Positions 11,871-22,729 of a stretch of 64,000 nt of DNA are shown in pieces. This DNA comes from Halichondria panicea (taxonomy: Eukaryota; Porifera; Demospongiae; Suberitida; Halichondriidae): contig NC_087387.1 in NCBI RefSeq assembly GCF_963675165.1, forward strand, positions 477,501 through 541,500. Direction: 5' to 3'. The position numbers were made by a program, and so were the translations under genes. Under the pieces are notes generated by a model. The model saw only the letters and a list, made by a program, of their open reading frames with translations. It was not told the origin of the DNA and searched no databases. The first letter of the stretch is position 1. Each line of letters starts with the position of its first letter.

Positions 11871-14800
11871 TTAGACGGTGGTCTCTGTTGTATTGCCAGT
11901 GTAACTAGTGCTGTAGCCTAGCAGGGATGAGCCGACCCCGGGGTGCTTGAGTGTGAATGGGGACGGGGAGGCAGCGAGGATACTGGATGAGGGGGTACTA
12001 GGGATCTGTGTGTGTGTGTAGTGGGCGGGGATGAGTGTGTGTGTGTGTGTGTGTAGTGGGTGGAGGGATAGGGTGTGGGTGTATGCTACACATTAAGTAG
12101 ACGTACCTGTAGTTATCGTTTGGTACAATATAACTGCAGAAGTACTTATTTATTTTACTAAAATTCCACATATTTGATTTTGAGTCTGATTTACAAACAC
12201 ATGCAATTAAACAAACAACGGTATACAGTAATAATGATAGTTGGGTGGAGCCAGAGGGAGGGGCAAATGTGTATACTGTACACACCTCGTTCTCATAGCC
12301 ACTATCGATGGCTTTATCATCCGGGAACTTTGAAAGTCTGAAATTTGTTAATCCTCTGAAGATGGCCTCGGCAGTGAGCCTGGCCTCAGGGTATGTGTCC
12401 CACAGTTCTGTGATCATCTCCGTCAACGTGTCAAAGGACTGTATGTAGTGGGAGGGTGTATGTGTGGGCGGGGTGTGTGTGTGTGTGTAAGGGAGGATAC
12501 AATTTGTCTCAGGTTGGTTTGGAAGGTCGTGCATAAAATTTAAATAATTATTAACTCACGCCATCGATGTTGAAGCGGTCTGGAAAGGGAGGACGATGAC
12601 CGTTCACAGCCACAACGTTGCGCATGTCCTCTATGGTAGGGTGTTCCGGCACCTCTCCATCAAATGGAGGTCGGTAATCAGGTACAGCCTCTGTGGGAGG
12701 TAACATGCCGTGTGAGTGTGTGGGTGGGGTAATATGAAGCATGTGAGTGTGTGTGTGTGTGTGTGGGGGGGTGGTGTGGGTGGGGTAATATGAAGCATGT
12801 GAGTGTGTGTATGTGGGGGTGGTGTGGGTGGGGTAATATAAAGCATGTGAGTGTGTGTGTGTGTGTGTGGGGGGGGTGGTGTATGTGTGTGTTGGGGGAC
12901 TTATATTTATATAATAATTATATGAAGTCTATTCTTGGACCCATGATGCTAACAGAAAATGTTATTTTATGTACATATCAACTCTAAGTTTTTTAGCACA
13001 TATGGAAGTATAAGTACCCAAAGGAATGGCTGCTTACTTAGTAACACTCACCGCCATTCAACTCTGTTCTGGTCATTATCTCATAGAAGATTACACCAAC
13101 AGAGTAGCAATCTATCTGCTTGTAGGCGGCTCTGTTGAACGTGATGCAACCTTCCAAGACCTCCGGAGCCATATAACGACTAGTGCCGACCTGTAGGGAC
13201 AAGCCAGAGAGTAATATAATCGTGGTACTATTTAGTGAAACAAAGGGCACCATTGGGCATTGCCATACACGTACCGACAGTGGCTTATACTATCATACAG
13301 AGAGGTGGTCTTCTGCCCAGACTAGCTGACACACATACACATGATTTTATTGTGGAGGTCATATTACAGAGGGTACATAGAAGGTATAAGTTGATGAGAT
13401 GATGCAGCCAAGAATGTGGACTATACCCAAAAAGCATAACCATAACCTTCTGGAATACGAGGGAATGTACGTACACTGTTATATATATTGCTAGTACATA
13501 CAGTAGAGAAGTTATGCCCCGTCCCCTACTCACTTGTCCGTGACCATCTTGCTCTGAGAGAGGAAACCGAACGCTCAGACCAAAGTCAGAGATGGCACAT
13601 TTCCCGTCGGATTTAACCAGAATATTCTTAGACTTGAGATCTCTATGCACCACACACGGTTTGGTAACACCTTCGATAGTGAACTCACTGTGTAGAAATG
13701 CCAGGCCTGTGCAGGTTGTGGAAATACATAGGTTATCTGATACGCAGTTTGGTGATGGTTATGTCGAAAAAGTACACACGTATGAGTAAAATATACACTG
13801 AAATGGTGGCAGTTTGGACCCAAATGATGTACATGTAAATCTGTTCTCTCAGTTCGTGTACTGTTTAGGATGATAGTTTACTGCACACTTGACACACAAA
13901 CAAATTAAATGCTGTGAATCAGAGAAAGAGAAAATTTGGCTGAAGAAGTTTGGTCCAAGTCTGGAAAGTTTAGCCAGCTGTACAGACATTTCGAATGCAC
14001 ACAATATGAAGCTACGGAGACGCGGTAACATGAATAACGTACAATGCACTGCACATGCAAACACTAAAAACAAAACAACAACATACATACCCTCTCTCAC
14101 CGCAAGCTATGGACTCGGACAGAGCACAGAATTCTTTGAGGGTGACTGCTTTGCGTTGGACAAGAGAGTACAATGATCCCTTCTCATGATACTCAAATAC
14201 GATCCAGTAGTTCTTCTCTTCCGTGTTTTCCACGAATGTTAGAAACTTGAGAACGTTTGGATGATGGAACAGATTGAGGAGATAGATTGCGACTTCTTTG
14301 GTGAAACTTTCCTTCACGTCGAAGCACTGCGTGAGATGCATGAGAGAAATAAAAACAAGTTATAACAATTATGCCTTGGGTAGCGCCAGGAGGCATACAA
14401 TAATTTTGAACAGCTTTATGAGGTCATTACTGGTACTTTGATTAGGAACATGGTCTATACAGCTAGCTGACTACACTCCCCCCCACACACACACACACAC
14501 ACACTCACTCTCTCGGCCACGTCACCCCCCCACACACAACACACACACACACTCACCTTCACGGCCACGTCACCCCCCCACACACAACACACACACACAC
14601 TCACCTTCACGGCCACGTCACCCCCCCACACACAACACACACACACACTTACTCTCTCGGCCACGTCACCCCCCCCACACACAACACACACACACACTCA
14701 CTTTCACGGCCACGTCACTCCCCCACACACAACACACACACACACTCACCTTCACGGCCACGTCACCCCCCCACACACAACACACACACACACTCACTCT

Positions 14801-17800
14801 CTCAGCCACGTCACCCCCCCCACACACAACACACACACACACTCACCTTCACGGCCACGTCACCCCCCCACACACAACACACACACACACTCACCTTCAC
14901 GGCCACGTCACCCCCCCACACACAACACACACACACACTCACCTTCACGGCCACGTCACCCCCCCACACACAACACACACACACACTCACCTTCACGGCC
15001 ACGTCACCCCCCCACACACAACACACACACACACTCACTCTCTCGGCCACGTCACCCCCCCACACACAACACACACACACTCACCTTCACGGCCACGTCA
15101 CTCCCCCACACACAACACACACACACACTCACCTTCATGGCCACGTCACCCCCCCCACACACAACACACACACACACACACACCACACACACACACTCAC
15201 CTTCACGGCCACGTCACTCCCTCTCATTTGAGCATAGTGTACCACAGCGAACCGTCCCCTGCCAATCTCGTTTAAAAGATTAATATCGTGGGCGTGACTC
15301 GCCTCAATGGGTTCGCTATTAGCAATACGAGCCACTTCGCAAATCGATATTTTTCTCTTCTTAGAGACAAAACAGTAGACGACGATTATCAGACATATTA
15401 CAAACACCAATATACCGATAAATAGCCCGACAACTATCAGTCCAATCATAGTGGATGAGAGTGGCTCGAAGGTGGTGCTTAGAATCACGTCTGTGGTAGA
15501 GTTGGTGGTGGTGATGGTGGTTGGTGCTATAGAAACCGTACTGTTGCTCACAGTTGAAAAGTCGATGTTCTGTTCTGAATTGCAAAAGTAATGTGTACAG
15601 CAGCATTCATATCTAGTTGTCTGTCCCACTTGAGTAAGCACACACGGCTCATTGATGGTGGTGGGACGACAACTGTTTGTCTCGTCTTTCGCAAAACAGC
15701 CAGCCAGCTGAGAAGAGAAGGATACAGTATAGCGGGTAATGTTCGGGGGACTTGGCTACTGATTTGGCTCATTCGCAAAGGTTTGTCACTCGCAAAATAT
15801 TCTAGTAATACGATACATGCTATATATGCCCTCGTGTTTATGGACACTAACAGACATGCTTAACTACATGTATTGCGTCTACAATCAGGAGATATCCTTG
15901 TCTATACATATACATTGTAATTAGCATGAACTGCATCATTGAGTGGCTTTTGAGCCGAGATTAAATTTTCTCCAAAATTGGATGAATCGAAAGCATGTTG
16001 TTACAATACATACCGTATTAGCGGGTAATTTTCGGGGGGGGGGGGAAAAACATTCGTGGTTGAGCAATATTTAGTATTTTCGTAGTTGCTAGCTGCTTGC
16101 ATTGCAGGTAAAGGTTGCTTCATTCGTGGGTAAAATGTTGTCCCACAAAAAATTACCCGCTATACGGTAGCTACAGCTGGCTTTACCTCTAGTACGAATA
16201 TTCCATTTTCCAATAGCCGATATATCACATGGCACTCGGGTATGGCACTGTCAGTCTCCATAAGATCATCTTGACAATATTGAAATCCAAGCAATCTTTC
16301 ATCATTAGTATAACACACCAGACCAGGTTCTATGAGGAGAAGGGGGCGTGTCACAGATCATGTTATATACGGCACTGTCAGCAAAAAAGTACTCAAAATT
16401 TTTTTACAATATACGCATGCATGAAGTCCATAATCTCCATCCATATTAGAGTGATATTTGAAAAACTACATTGAACATTTTCAACAGAGATTAGAGTTAC
16501 CGTATGTATATTCACCGGGTTATTTTCGCATGGTGGAAATTTTCGTACATTTTGTATTGAAGAGCATCATACAAAAATTTTAATTATTTTACGGCAATAG
16601 ACTCAACGTCACTATCCTGAGCTGTACGAAAATTAAACGAAATTTAAATCGGTACGAAAAGTTGCACCAACAAAAATTACCCGCTATACGTGTAGCTGTA
16701 TACATATAGAGGAATATGGCATTACCCTCACAGGTGACCCCGTCCTCCATAATACGAGAACCCAGCGGACATGTACAGTGAAAACTACCGATGGTATTCT
16801 GGCAACGGTAGGAGCAGGGATTCATGCTGCACTCGTCAATATCTAGTGTGCGTGGGTGTGTGTGTGGTGTGGGTGTGTGTGTGTGTGTGTGTGTGTGTGG
16901 CGGAGGGGTGTAAATGTATAAACAATTAATCTGTGATTATGGCTCATTGTAAAGTCGTATTACAATTTACGTAGCATACAAAGGACGTCTCTTATAGCAA
17001 AGTTCAAATTTGGCTACACACAATGGCTTCCAAAACTAGTCATAAACCGAGAACGGAGATATTAGTTGGAGATTTATTTACCTGTGCAGCTGACTCCGTC
17101 TGCTTCTAGTGTGTGTCCGTCCTGACAGAAGCATGTCGGACTGCCATCTACCACCACGCACGAGTGTGTACAAGCACTGCTATCACAAGGGGTAATGTGC
17201 ACTGTGGGGGGGAGGGGAATATCACAGGGGGTAATGTGCACTGTGGGGGGGAGGGGAATATCACAAGGGGTAATGTGCACTGTGGGGGGGAGGGGAATAT
17301 CATAGGGGGTAATGTGCACTGTGGGGGGGAGGGGAATATCACAGGGGGTAATGTGCACTGTGGGGGGGAGGGGAATATCACAGGGGGTAATGTGCACTGT
17401 GGGGGGTAATAGTACTTACACGTTATAATACATGAGGATTTTCAACCTCCTGGTTGGCAAACAGAAAGTGAAACCTACGTGTATTAAGGTCAGCACCTTT
17501 AGATTGTAAACGTACATGCATGTACACGTAGCTATCATTTCAGAAAAACATATAAGAGTTATTGATTTTTAAGCGTAACGTTTGACAGAGCAATAAGAGC
17601 CACAAAATTACATAATTACTGAAATTGGATAATTTTAACTAGACTTACGGACATAACAAATATGCTCATTTCTCAATTCTCAGACTCACCATAGTTGCTA
17701 ACTCTAGTGACATCACTGAATGTCAACTCTGAATAAGCATTGCATAGATACGATGAGCAACAGCAGCTGATCTCTACATTGCTGCCGGATGTGTTCAATG

Positions 17801-19648
17801 AACAAGAGTCAGTGGTGCAGGTGATTCCAACTGGAGGGGAGTCCAGGCATCGCTTGGTGTCCAGCTGGTAGTCATCTCCGGCTATAAGCCTGTGTGTGTG
17901 TGGGAGGTATGTGTTCATATAACATAAGGAAATGAACCTTGCAAACTGGTTGGGATTGATATCAATGACCTCGGGCAAACACAGATGTTATGACATAGTT
18001 TAAAATATTGAGCCAAATTTACGTTTATTCAAATTTCCTGCTGTTACGTAACATGAAACACGACTGCAGCAATTTTGCTGACACAAACAAAACTATGTAC
18101 ATCACTGCCGGCAATTAACATGGTATGCTTTTATAATGAGATTAAAGAAGGATATAGCGGCATGGCTGGTTGATATTAACAGTAGAGTCCTCAGAAACAC
18201 GACTCATTGTTAGGAAATTTAGTATAGACAGTAGACATGGGGAGCATGATTAAAACAAATCAGCATTGAAAGCATACATGCATACAAAAAGAACTTGCGA
18301 ATTTCGTAACACAGTTAAATAGTACTACAGTTGTGTACATAAAGACACCCTGTGGGTATTTACAACTGCTGCACTTGTACTGTCTGACTGTAATGCAACT
18401 TGATACGCTCAACCTACACACAACCCACAGTAATGGTCAACCTATATCCCACCTCATGGTAATGGTATATACCACAATGTCATGTCATGACTCACCATGA
18501 TAAAATTTGGCTAGCTTGTGATATTTGCTCATAGATCACAAAATAATGGTACTGTAGGGGACCCAGCGTTAAATAAACAGCATATTCGAACGTTGGCTCA
18601 ATCACACATAAATTTTTTCAGAAATTTAGCTTAAAGAGAGACCTTATCAGATGATGTGTTAAAATCAAAGGTTCGTTTTGGGCCTGTTTTTGACAAAATA
18701 CCCATCACATGGCCCATGATCTTTTTCCGAAAATGGAAAATTATGGTCCATTCAAATTGGAGATTTGAACATACCATCTATAAAATCATTGAATTTGGAA
18801 CTCTAGTTACAGAGCCGACTCTAGTACTCCTTTCTTAGTTCTGGGCTCTAGGCTGAGCATATAATATCTCTCTGGTACATAATTTGTTCGATGATTGCTC
18901 ACTTGTAGGTAGTGGTGCATACGGAGCAGGTCTTGTAGATGTGCTCCACTTCAGAGTATGACTCACATACAATATTCCCGTTGTTGGGGATGGGCGGAGT
19001 AGTACCGGAGGGTGTAGCAATAGTGCCCTGTGTAGGAGGAGTGACGCCTTCCACAATTCCCTCCAGGGCATTGCAGAGATCCTCCCGACAGCAGCATTGA
19101 TGATTACCACTGCCCTCAAATGATGTAAGATCACACCTGTGATGAGACAAGGCACACGATAAAACAGTCTGTATACAGCCCTTGGGTTACATTCACATTG
19201 TCTTGTAAAAGTATAAAATAGGTTAGTGTATCCTAATGGTTAAACGAGCAAATGAGCAAGTCCTTGCAAACTCTGAGCTAAATTAATATCAAGCCTAATA
19301 AATATAATATGCAGCTTCCAATTATTGGGTCAGGCAGCCATTGCACCTCCAACTACAGCTGTTTAGAAACTGAGATTTGATGCTCAAATTTATGAATAAT
19401 TATGGTTACAGTGTTCTCCATTATTATTATCATCATGTACCTAGTGTTGAGACAACTATCAGTGAGTACAGGTATACAGCTGGAGAAGAGAGGGCGGATG
19501 TCGTTCGGTCCATGCACATTAAAGTTAGCCAGACAAGCTTCCCCTTCTGAGCACTGTTGCTGGCACCACACAGCGCCGCCTGGACATAATATAGAGCTCC
19601 AGCATGTTAGACTACTAGTTGAGGTCTGCAGTACAACCAAGAGAAGGC

Positions 19649-19679
<31 letters not shown>

Positions 19680-20678
19680 GCGTGTGCGTGCGTGCGTGTG
19701 TGTGTGTGTGTGTGTGTGTGCGTGGTGAATTTTTTTATATTATAGATCCACATTTAGAGCAAATTTATATTGTTTGATGGAGTTAATAGTTATTTGGTAA
19801 ATCCCCCAACGCTTAGATCATGAGGGCATGCATCCTTTTGAGTTTCCTTTTGTCTATAGGAAAGAGGGGGAATTTATTTCCTAACATATGAGGTTCTAGG
19901 ATGGAAATGTTTAATCGAGGTACTACGATACCTGTATGTACTTATGACTAACACACTTGGAATTAAAAGCATGATGAATGCTGGCTGGTTCACCTCACTT
20001 GAAATACAAACCTTATTAAAGATCAACCACTACATAGGGACCACACTATAGGCCCTGTACACTACGAGGTTTAGCTTGTGGGACCAACACCCATTCAGTG
20101 TGGACCACACTATCCCTGTACACTACGAGGTTTAGCTTGTGGGACCAACACCATACTATAGGCTCCATTTGTGGGACAACACACCCGTAGGGGCTTTGTT
20201 ATATACTTGAGGTCAATTAGCATTTCTGCTTTTTAAATTTCAAGCAAGGCGAAAAGAGTTGTATGATGGATTTGAAAAACAAGTGTGTTATTTTCAGAGG
20301 GAATCAATTGCAAAAACAGATCATACCCACCAAGCTTTCAGGCCGGGAATATTTGTAACAAGATTAAGTATATCAAGTATTCATATTACGGTGGACAATG
20401 TATTGATTGTCTAGGGAACCAGTTTATAGTAAGCGAAGACAATACGAAGTTCAATACCGTAAATTGATGTAATTGACGTATTTACAATGTCACTCTAATT
20501 CGAAACTTTCGGCCATAATTTTATAGTACCATAAGAATTCATATTTTTGCGAGACTATGACTTGTAATGAAGTCATAGTCGCAAAAATATACACCGTAAT
20601 TACATCAATTACGGTAATGTATATAGTCACATGACTCACGACTTACCTCAAGACAAGAGTCCACACCCGAAGTCCCAT
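11871..20678 (-). CDS. TGF-beta superfamily type II receptor kinase with three activin-type and two EGF modules
   Basis: Fourteen minus-strand exons close in phase to 825 aa: 20647-20678, 19441-19614, 18903-19136, 17690-17889, 17082-17201, 16726-16842, 16187-16329, 15201-15707, 14101-14326, 13534-13706, 13052-13190, 12560-12690, 12284-12438 and 11871-11997. Order: signal peptide ([10 protein letters not shown]...); two activin-receptor-type Cys modules ending CCCREDLCN and CCCSSYLCN; one EGF; one calcium-binding EGF (DIDEC...); a third activin-type module ending CCCTHYFCN; a Ser/Thr-rich stalk; one transmembrane helix (about 427-453); and a kinase from about 483 with [15 protein letters not shown] and APEVLEG. 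There is no GS box, and [17 protein letters not shown] is typical of type II receptors, so it should bind a ligand and phosphorylate a type I receptor. The last donor is ambiguous (GAG|GT or GAGGT|GT); the second gives the tail ending TGNTTETTV. The first acceptor (CTAG, 19615) is weaker than the rest. Confidence 0.88.
14474..15215 (-). repeat. Minisatellite of about 48 bp carrying an exon end plus 5' splice site
   Basis: About 14 tandem copies lie just inside the intron after the exon ending at 15201. Each copy contains, on the gene strand, GTGACGTGGCCGTGAAG followed by GTGAGTGTGTG. That is the last 17 bases of the exon, encoding the end of DVAVK with the catalytic lysine, plus its splice donor. 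Some copies differ (GCCGAGAGA instead of GCCGTGAAG). The array clearly arose by duplication across the exon-intron border. Confidence 0.9.
16011..16169. mobile_element. Palindromic MITE, TACCGTATAGCGGG family
   Basis: Begins TACCGTATTAGCGGGTAATT and ends with the inverted copy AATTACCCGCTATACGGTA. The middle holds a G run and shows no coding capacity. It lies in an intron of the receptor gene. Confidence 0.7.
16498..16693. mobile_element. Palindromic MITE, TACCGTATAGCGGG family (diverged)
   Basis: Starts TACCGTATGTATATTCACCG and ends AAAATTACCCGCTATACG. It shares its interior (TTTTCGCATGGTGGAAATTT) with the copy near 40700. Receptor gene intron. Confidence 0.6.
17182..17407 (-). repeat. 39-bp minisatellite carrying a 3' splice site plus exon start
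   Basis: Six copies with an exact 39-bp period, the last being the true border of the first EGF exon at 17201. Each copy holds, on the gene strand, a C/T-rich tract, CACAG and then TGCACATTACCCCYTGTGAT. Because 39 is divisible by three, the array is open in the gene's frame and encodes repeated [13 protein letters not shown]. Confidence 0.9.
18541..18836. repeat. Copy of the GCCATAACTT repeat family (diverged)
   Basis: Shares the interior (gagagacct..., aaatcaaaggttcgttttgg, CCCATGATC core) and the inverted 3' end (GAACTCTAGTTACAGAGCC) with the copy at 4291. Receptor gene intron. Confidence 0.55.
19648..19722. repeat. TG/CG microsatellite
   Basis: Mostly (TG)n with interspersed CG dinucleotides. 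It lies upstream of exon 2 of the receptor gene, where it reads as (CA)n on the gene strand. Confidence 0.9.
20040..20165. repeat. Short tandem duplication
   Basis: The stretch containing CCCTGTACACTACGAGGTTT and AGCTTGTGGGACCAACACC occurs twice in about 100 bp, with a degraded third part. It lies in the first intron of the receptor gene. Confidence 0.7.
20451..20625. mobile_element. MITE-like element with TACCGTAA...TTGATGTAATT ends
   Basis: The left end ACCGTAAATTGATGTAATTG is matched by the inverted right end CAATTACGGTAATG. Ends related to these recur near 26290-26330 and 41330, in each case with a conserved CACTCTAATT motif nearby. Confidence 0.5.
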
Positions 20679-21209
20679 TTCTGCCAAACAAATAATTAAT
20701 TATAACATCGTTTAGCATTAACATTTTAATATTACAATAGCTTAGCAATAATTATCAGCCAAGCTGGCTAACTACGTGTGTAGAGGCTTGGTTGATATAA
20801 GACACAGCTATATACATGTACACAGGTCAAGCTACTTTTATAGCTAGCTATAGGTAAGTTCGTTAATAGAGACACACCATTTATGCTTTTAAATAGGGTT
20901 CAGCTCACACAGTATAGGGTAGGACAGCACACTTGATATTGAAGGGAACAGAATAGCGTAGCTCTAGCTCTATTTAGTTACCCCCAGACGTCTTCAAATC
21001 ACACCTCGGATGTCGGTACTTCACCTTCACAGCTTGGTGAGTAGCTAGCTGTAGTACTATATTGCACTGCGTGGGGCTGCTGAGCTAGCTAGCTAGCTAT
21101 AAAAGATTATAGACTAGAGATAAGAGCACCACGCCCCCTCCTTTGAAGTGTGTTTGTTTATACAGGAAGAGGTACCACGCCCCCCTCCACACAAGTTCAT
21201 GGAATAAAG
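20679..21209. promoter_or_regulatory. Divergent intergenic region
   Basis: 531 bp between the receptor start (minus) and the four-helix protein start (plus). It contains AGCTAGCT repeats. A possible 5' UTR acceptor (TTTATACAG) lies near 21165. No core element can be called with confidence. Confidence 0.35.
21199..21207 (+). promoter_or_regulatory. Minimal upstream ORF (ATG GAA TAA)
   Basis: A start codon followed by one sense codon and a stop ends two bases before the main ATG at 21210. If both lie in the mature leader, the uORF would favour termination and re-initiation or leaky scanning at the main start. Confidence 0.4.
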
Positions 21210-21686
21210 ATGGGACTCACAAAGCATGTACATGTATTCGTTGTACACGGCTTGATTGAACTCATTTTCGGAGTTATCAACCTTATGACAAGCAATGGTG
21301 CCCTGCTGCCTGGAGACACCTCACCCCCAGCTAAATCTCTAGCTCTACTGGGTGGAAACTTGTGGTCGTATTCAATTATCTGCTTGGGATTAGCGTCCCT
21401 CCTTGCAAGCTTTGCACCCGATAAAGAACAGAGTAAACTAATACTAGGCATTGCAGGGATGCTGTACAATCTGTTCATGGTGACGTCAGCCAGTTCAAGG
21501 GCATGCAAAGGATGGATTTTTGTTGGCAATAAACCGGGAATTTTGTGGCACTTTTGTGCTATTATTATACATGGAACAGTTGCCTTTTGGTTCTTAGTTT
21601 GGATAGTGCAGACAGTAAATTACAAGTCTAACGATGAAGAACGCTCACAGGAGATCATCAAAGAAAAATCCAAGAATGATATTTGA
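21210..21686 (+). CDS. Four-helix integral membrane protein, unknown family
   Basis: An uninterrupted 158-aa frame. Four hydrophobic segments are visible: HVFVVHGLIELIFGVINLM, LWSYSIICLGLASLLASF, LILGIAGMLYNLFMVTS and LWHFCAIIIHGTVAFWFLV. They are followed by a short charged tail (DEERSQEIIKEKSKNDI), probably cytosolic. I do not recognise the family; the topology is tetraspan-like but lacks the CCG motif of tetraspanins. The start at 21210 is preferred over an upstream in-frame non-ATG extension. The plus-strand region downstream (to about 22060) is AT-rich and may be its 3' UTR. Confidence 0.65.
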   Translation: MGLTKHVHVFVVHGLIELIFGVINLMTSNGALLPGDTSPPAKSLALLGGNLWSYSIICLGLASLLASFAPDKEQSKLILGIAGMLYNLFMVTSASSRACKGWIFVGNKPGILWHFCAIIIHGTVAFWFLVWIVQTVNYKSNDEERSQEIIKEKSKNDI

Positions 21687-22729
21687 AACTGCATGTTCAT
21701 GTTATTTGCATATACACGACTTGTACTTAATGCCAACTAATACAACCCGTAATTATGTTCCCTTTAATTGCTGTGTTGATTTCATTACACTTTTTATCAC
21801 TTTGCACTCTGCACTAACAAAAAAGACACTAAAAAATATACAGTGAAACTCAAAATCAAGAGTTGACACAAGTTCTCATATAATGGGTGGAGCTCTTTCC
21901 AGTTGCAGCCAATGGTTGAGCTGCAGCCAAAATAATGACATTTTAAAGGAATGATCAAACACAATCTCCACTTGTAGTACACGTACCTACTGCAACTGAT
22001 AATTTCCTTGGAAACTGTCCCTTTAAGATCACCTAAACCTGTGATGAAAATATATAACAAATAAACACACAAAAGTAACACTACAAAACAACAAAACACA
22101 AGTGTGTAAAAAGTTGTTTGAACACTTCTCACCTACACACAGGCATTGCTCACCGAACACTCTGCTAGTTAGTACAATCATGTATACCACTAATAAAACA
22201 CCTCTCTTGCTACATCTTGCTACATCTTGCTACATCCTGCCACTGCCTACATCCTCCAACTCAACTAATCTGTGAACTAAATAACACTATGAGACACTAT
22301 GAAACACTAAGTTCAACGTATAAAGCCGCTGATTTTCAGCAAAAAAATTTTAAGAAAGAAACTTACAAAGATTAATAGTGTGTGTGTGTGTGTGCGTGAT
22401 GATACAATACACGTACGTATATACAGTATAGAAAAAACAATGGAGTCCAGTTATTAGTGCAGATTTCTTGACAGGAGCTAGCTTCTCTACCCTCCATCCA
22501 CAGCTACGCTAGTCTACAAGCTAAGTCCTGTGAGATAGGCAAAGGGGAGGGGTGTGGTCAGCATCAATGCACACACTACACAAATTAGTAATACCATAAC
22601 TCTGAGTTGGATAAATAGATATTCTCTGTAGCTCTTACTCGTGATGAGAAATAGTATAATTTGCTTAAAGCTAAGTAACAATATAGTGTGAGTATTATAC
22701 ATGTAAGGGCACCTGTCAAAACGACGTGT
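21687..22729. other. Intergenic region, no gene seen
   Basis: AT-rich convergent interval between the four-helix gene and the hnRNP-like gene. It holds a short tandem of CTTGCTACAT units near 22205, a (TG)n run near 22378 and an AATAAA at about 22060. It probably contains both 3' UTRs. Confidence 0.4.

Noticed and set aside
14455-15080. [16 protein letters not shown] repeat frames as a separate gene
   Set aside because: They are copies of the receptor exon end plus its donor, inside an intron. They matter as splice decoys, not as a gene.
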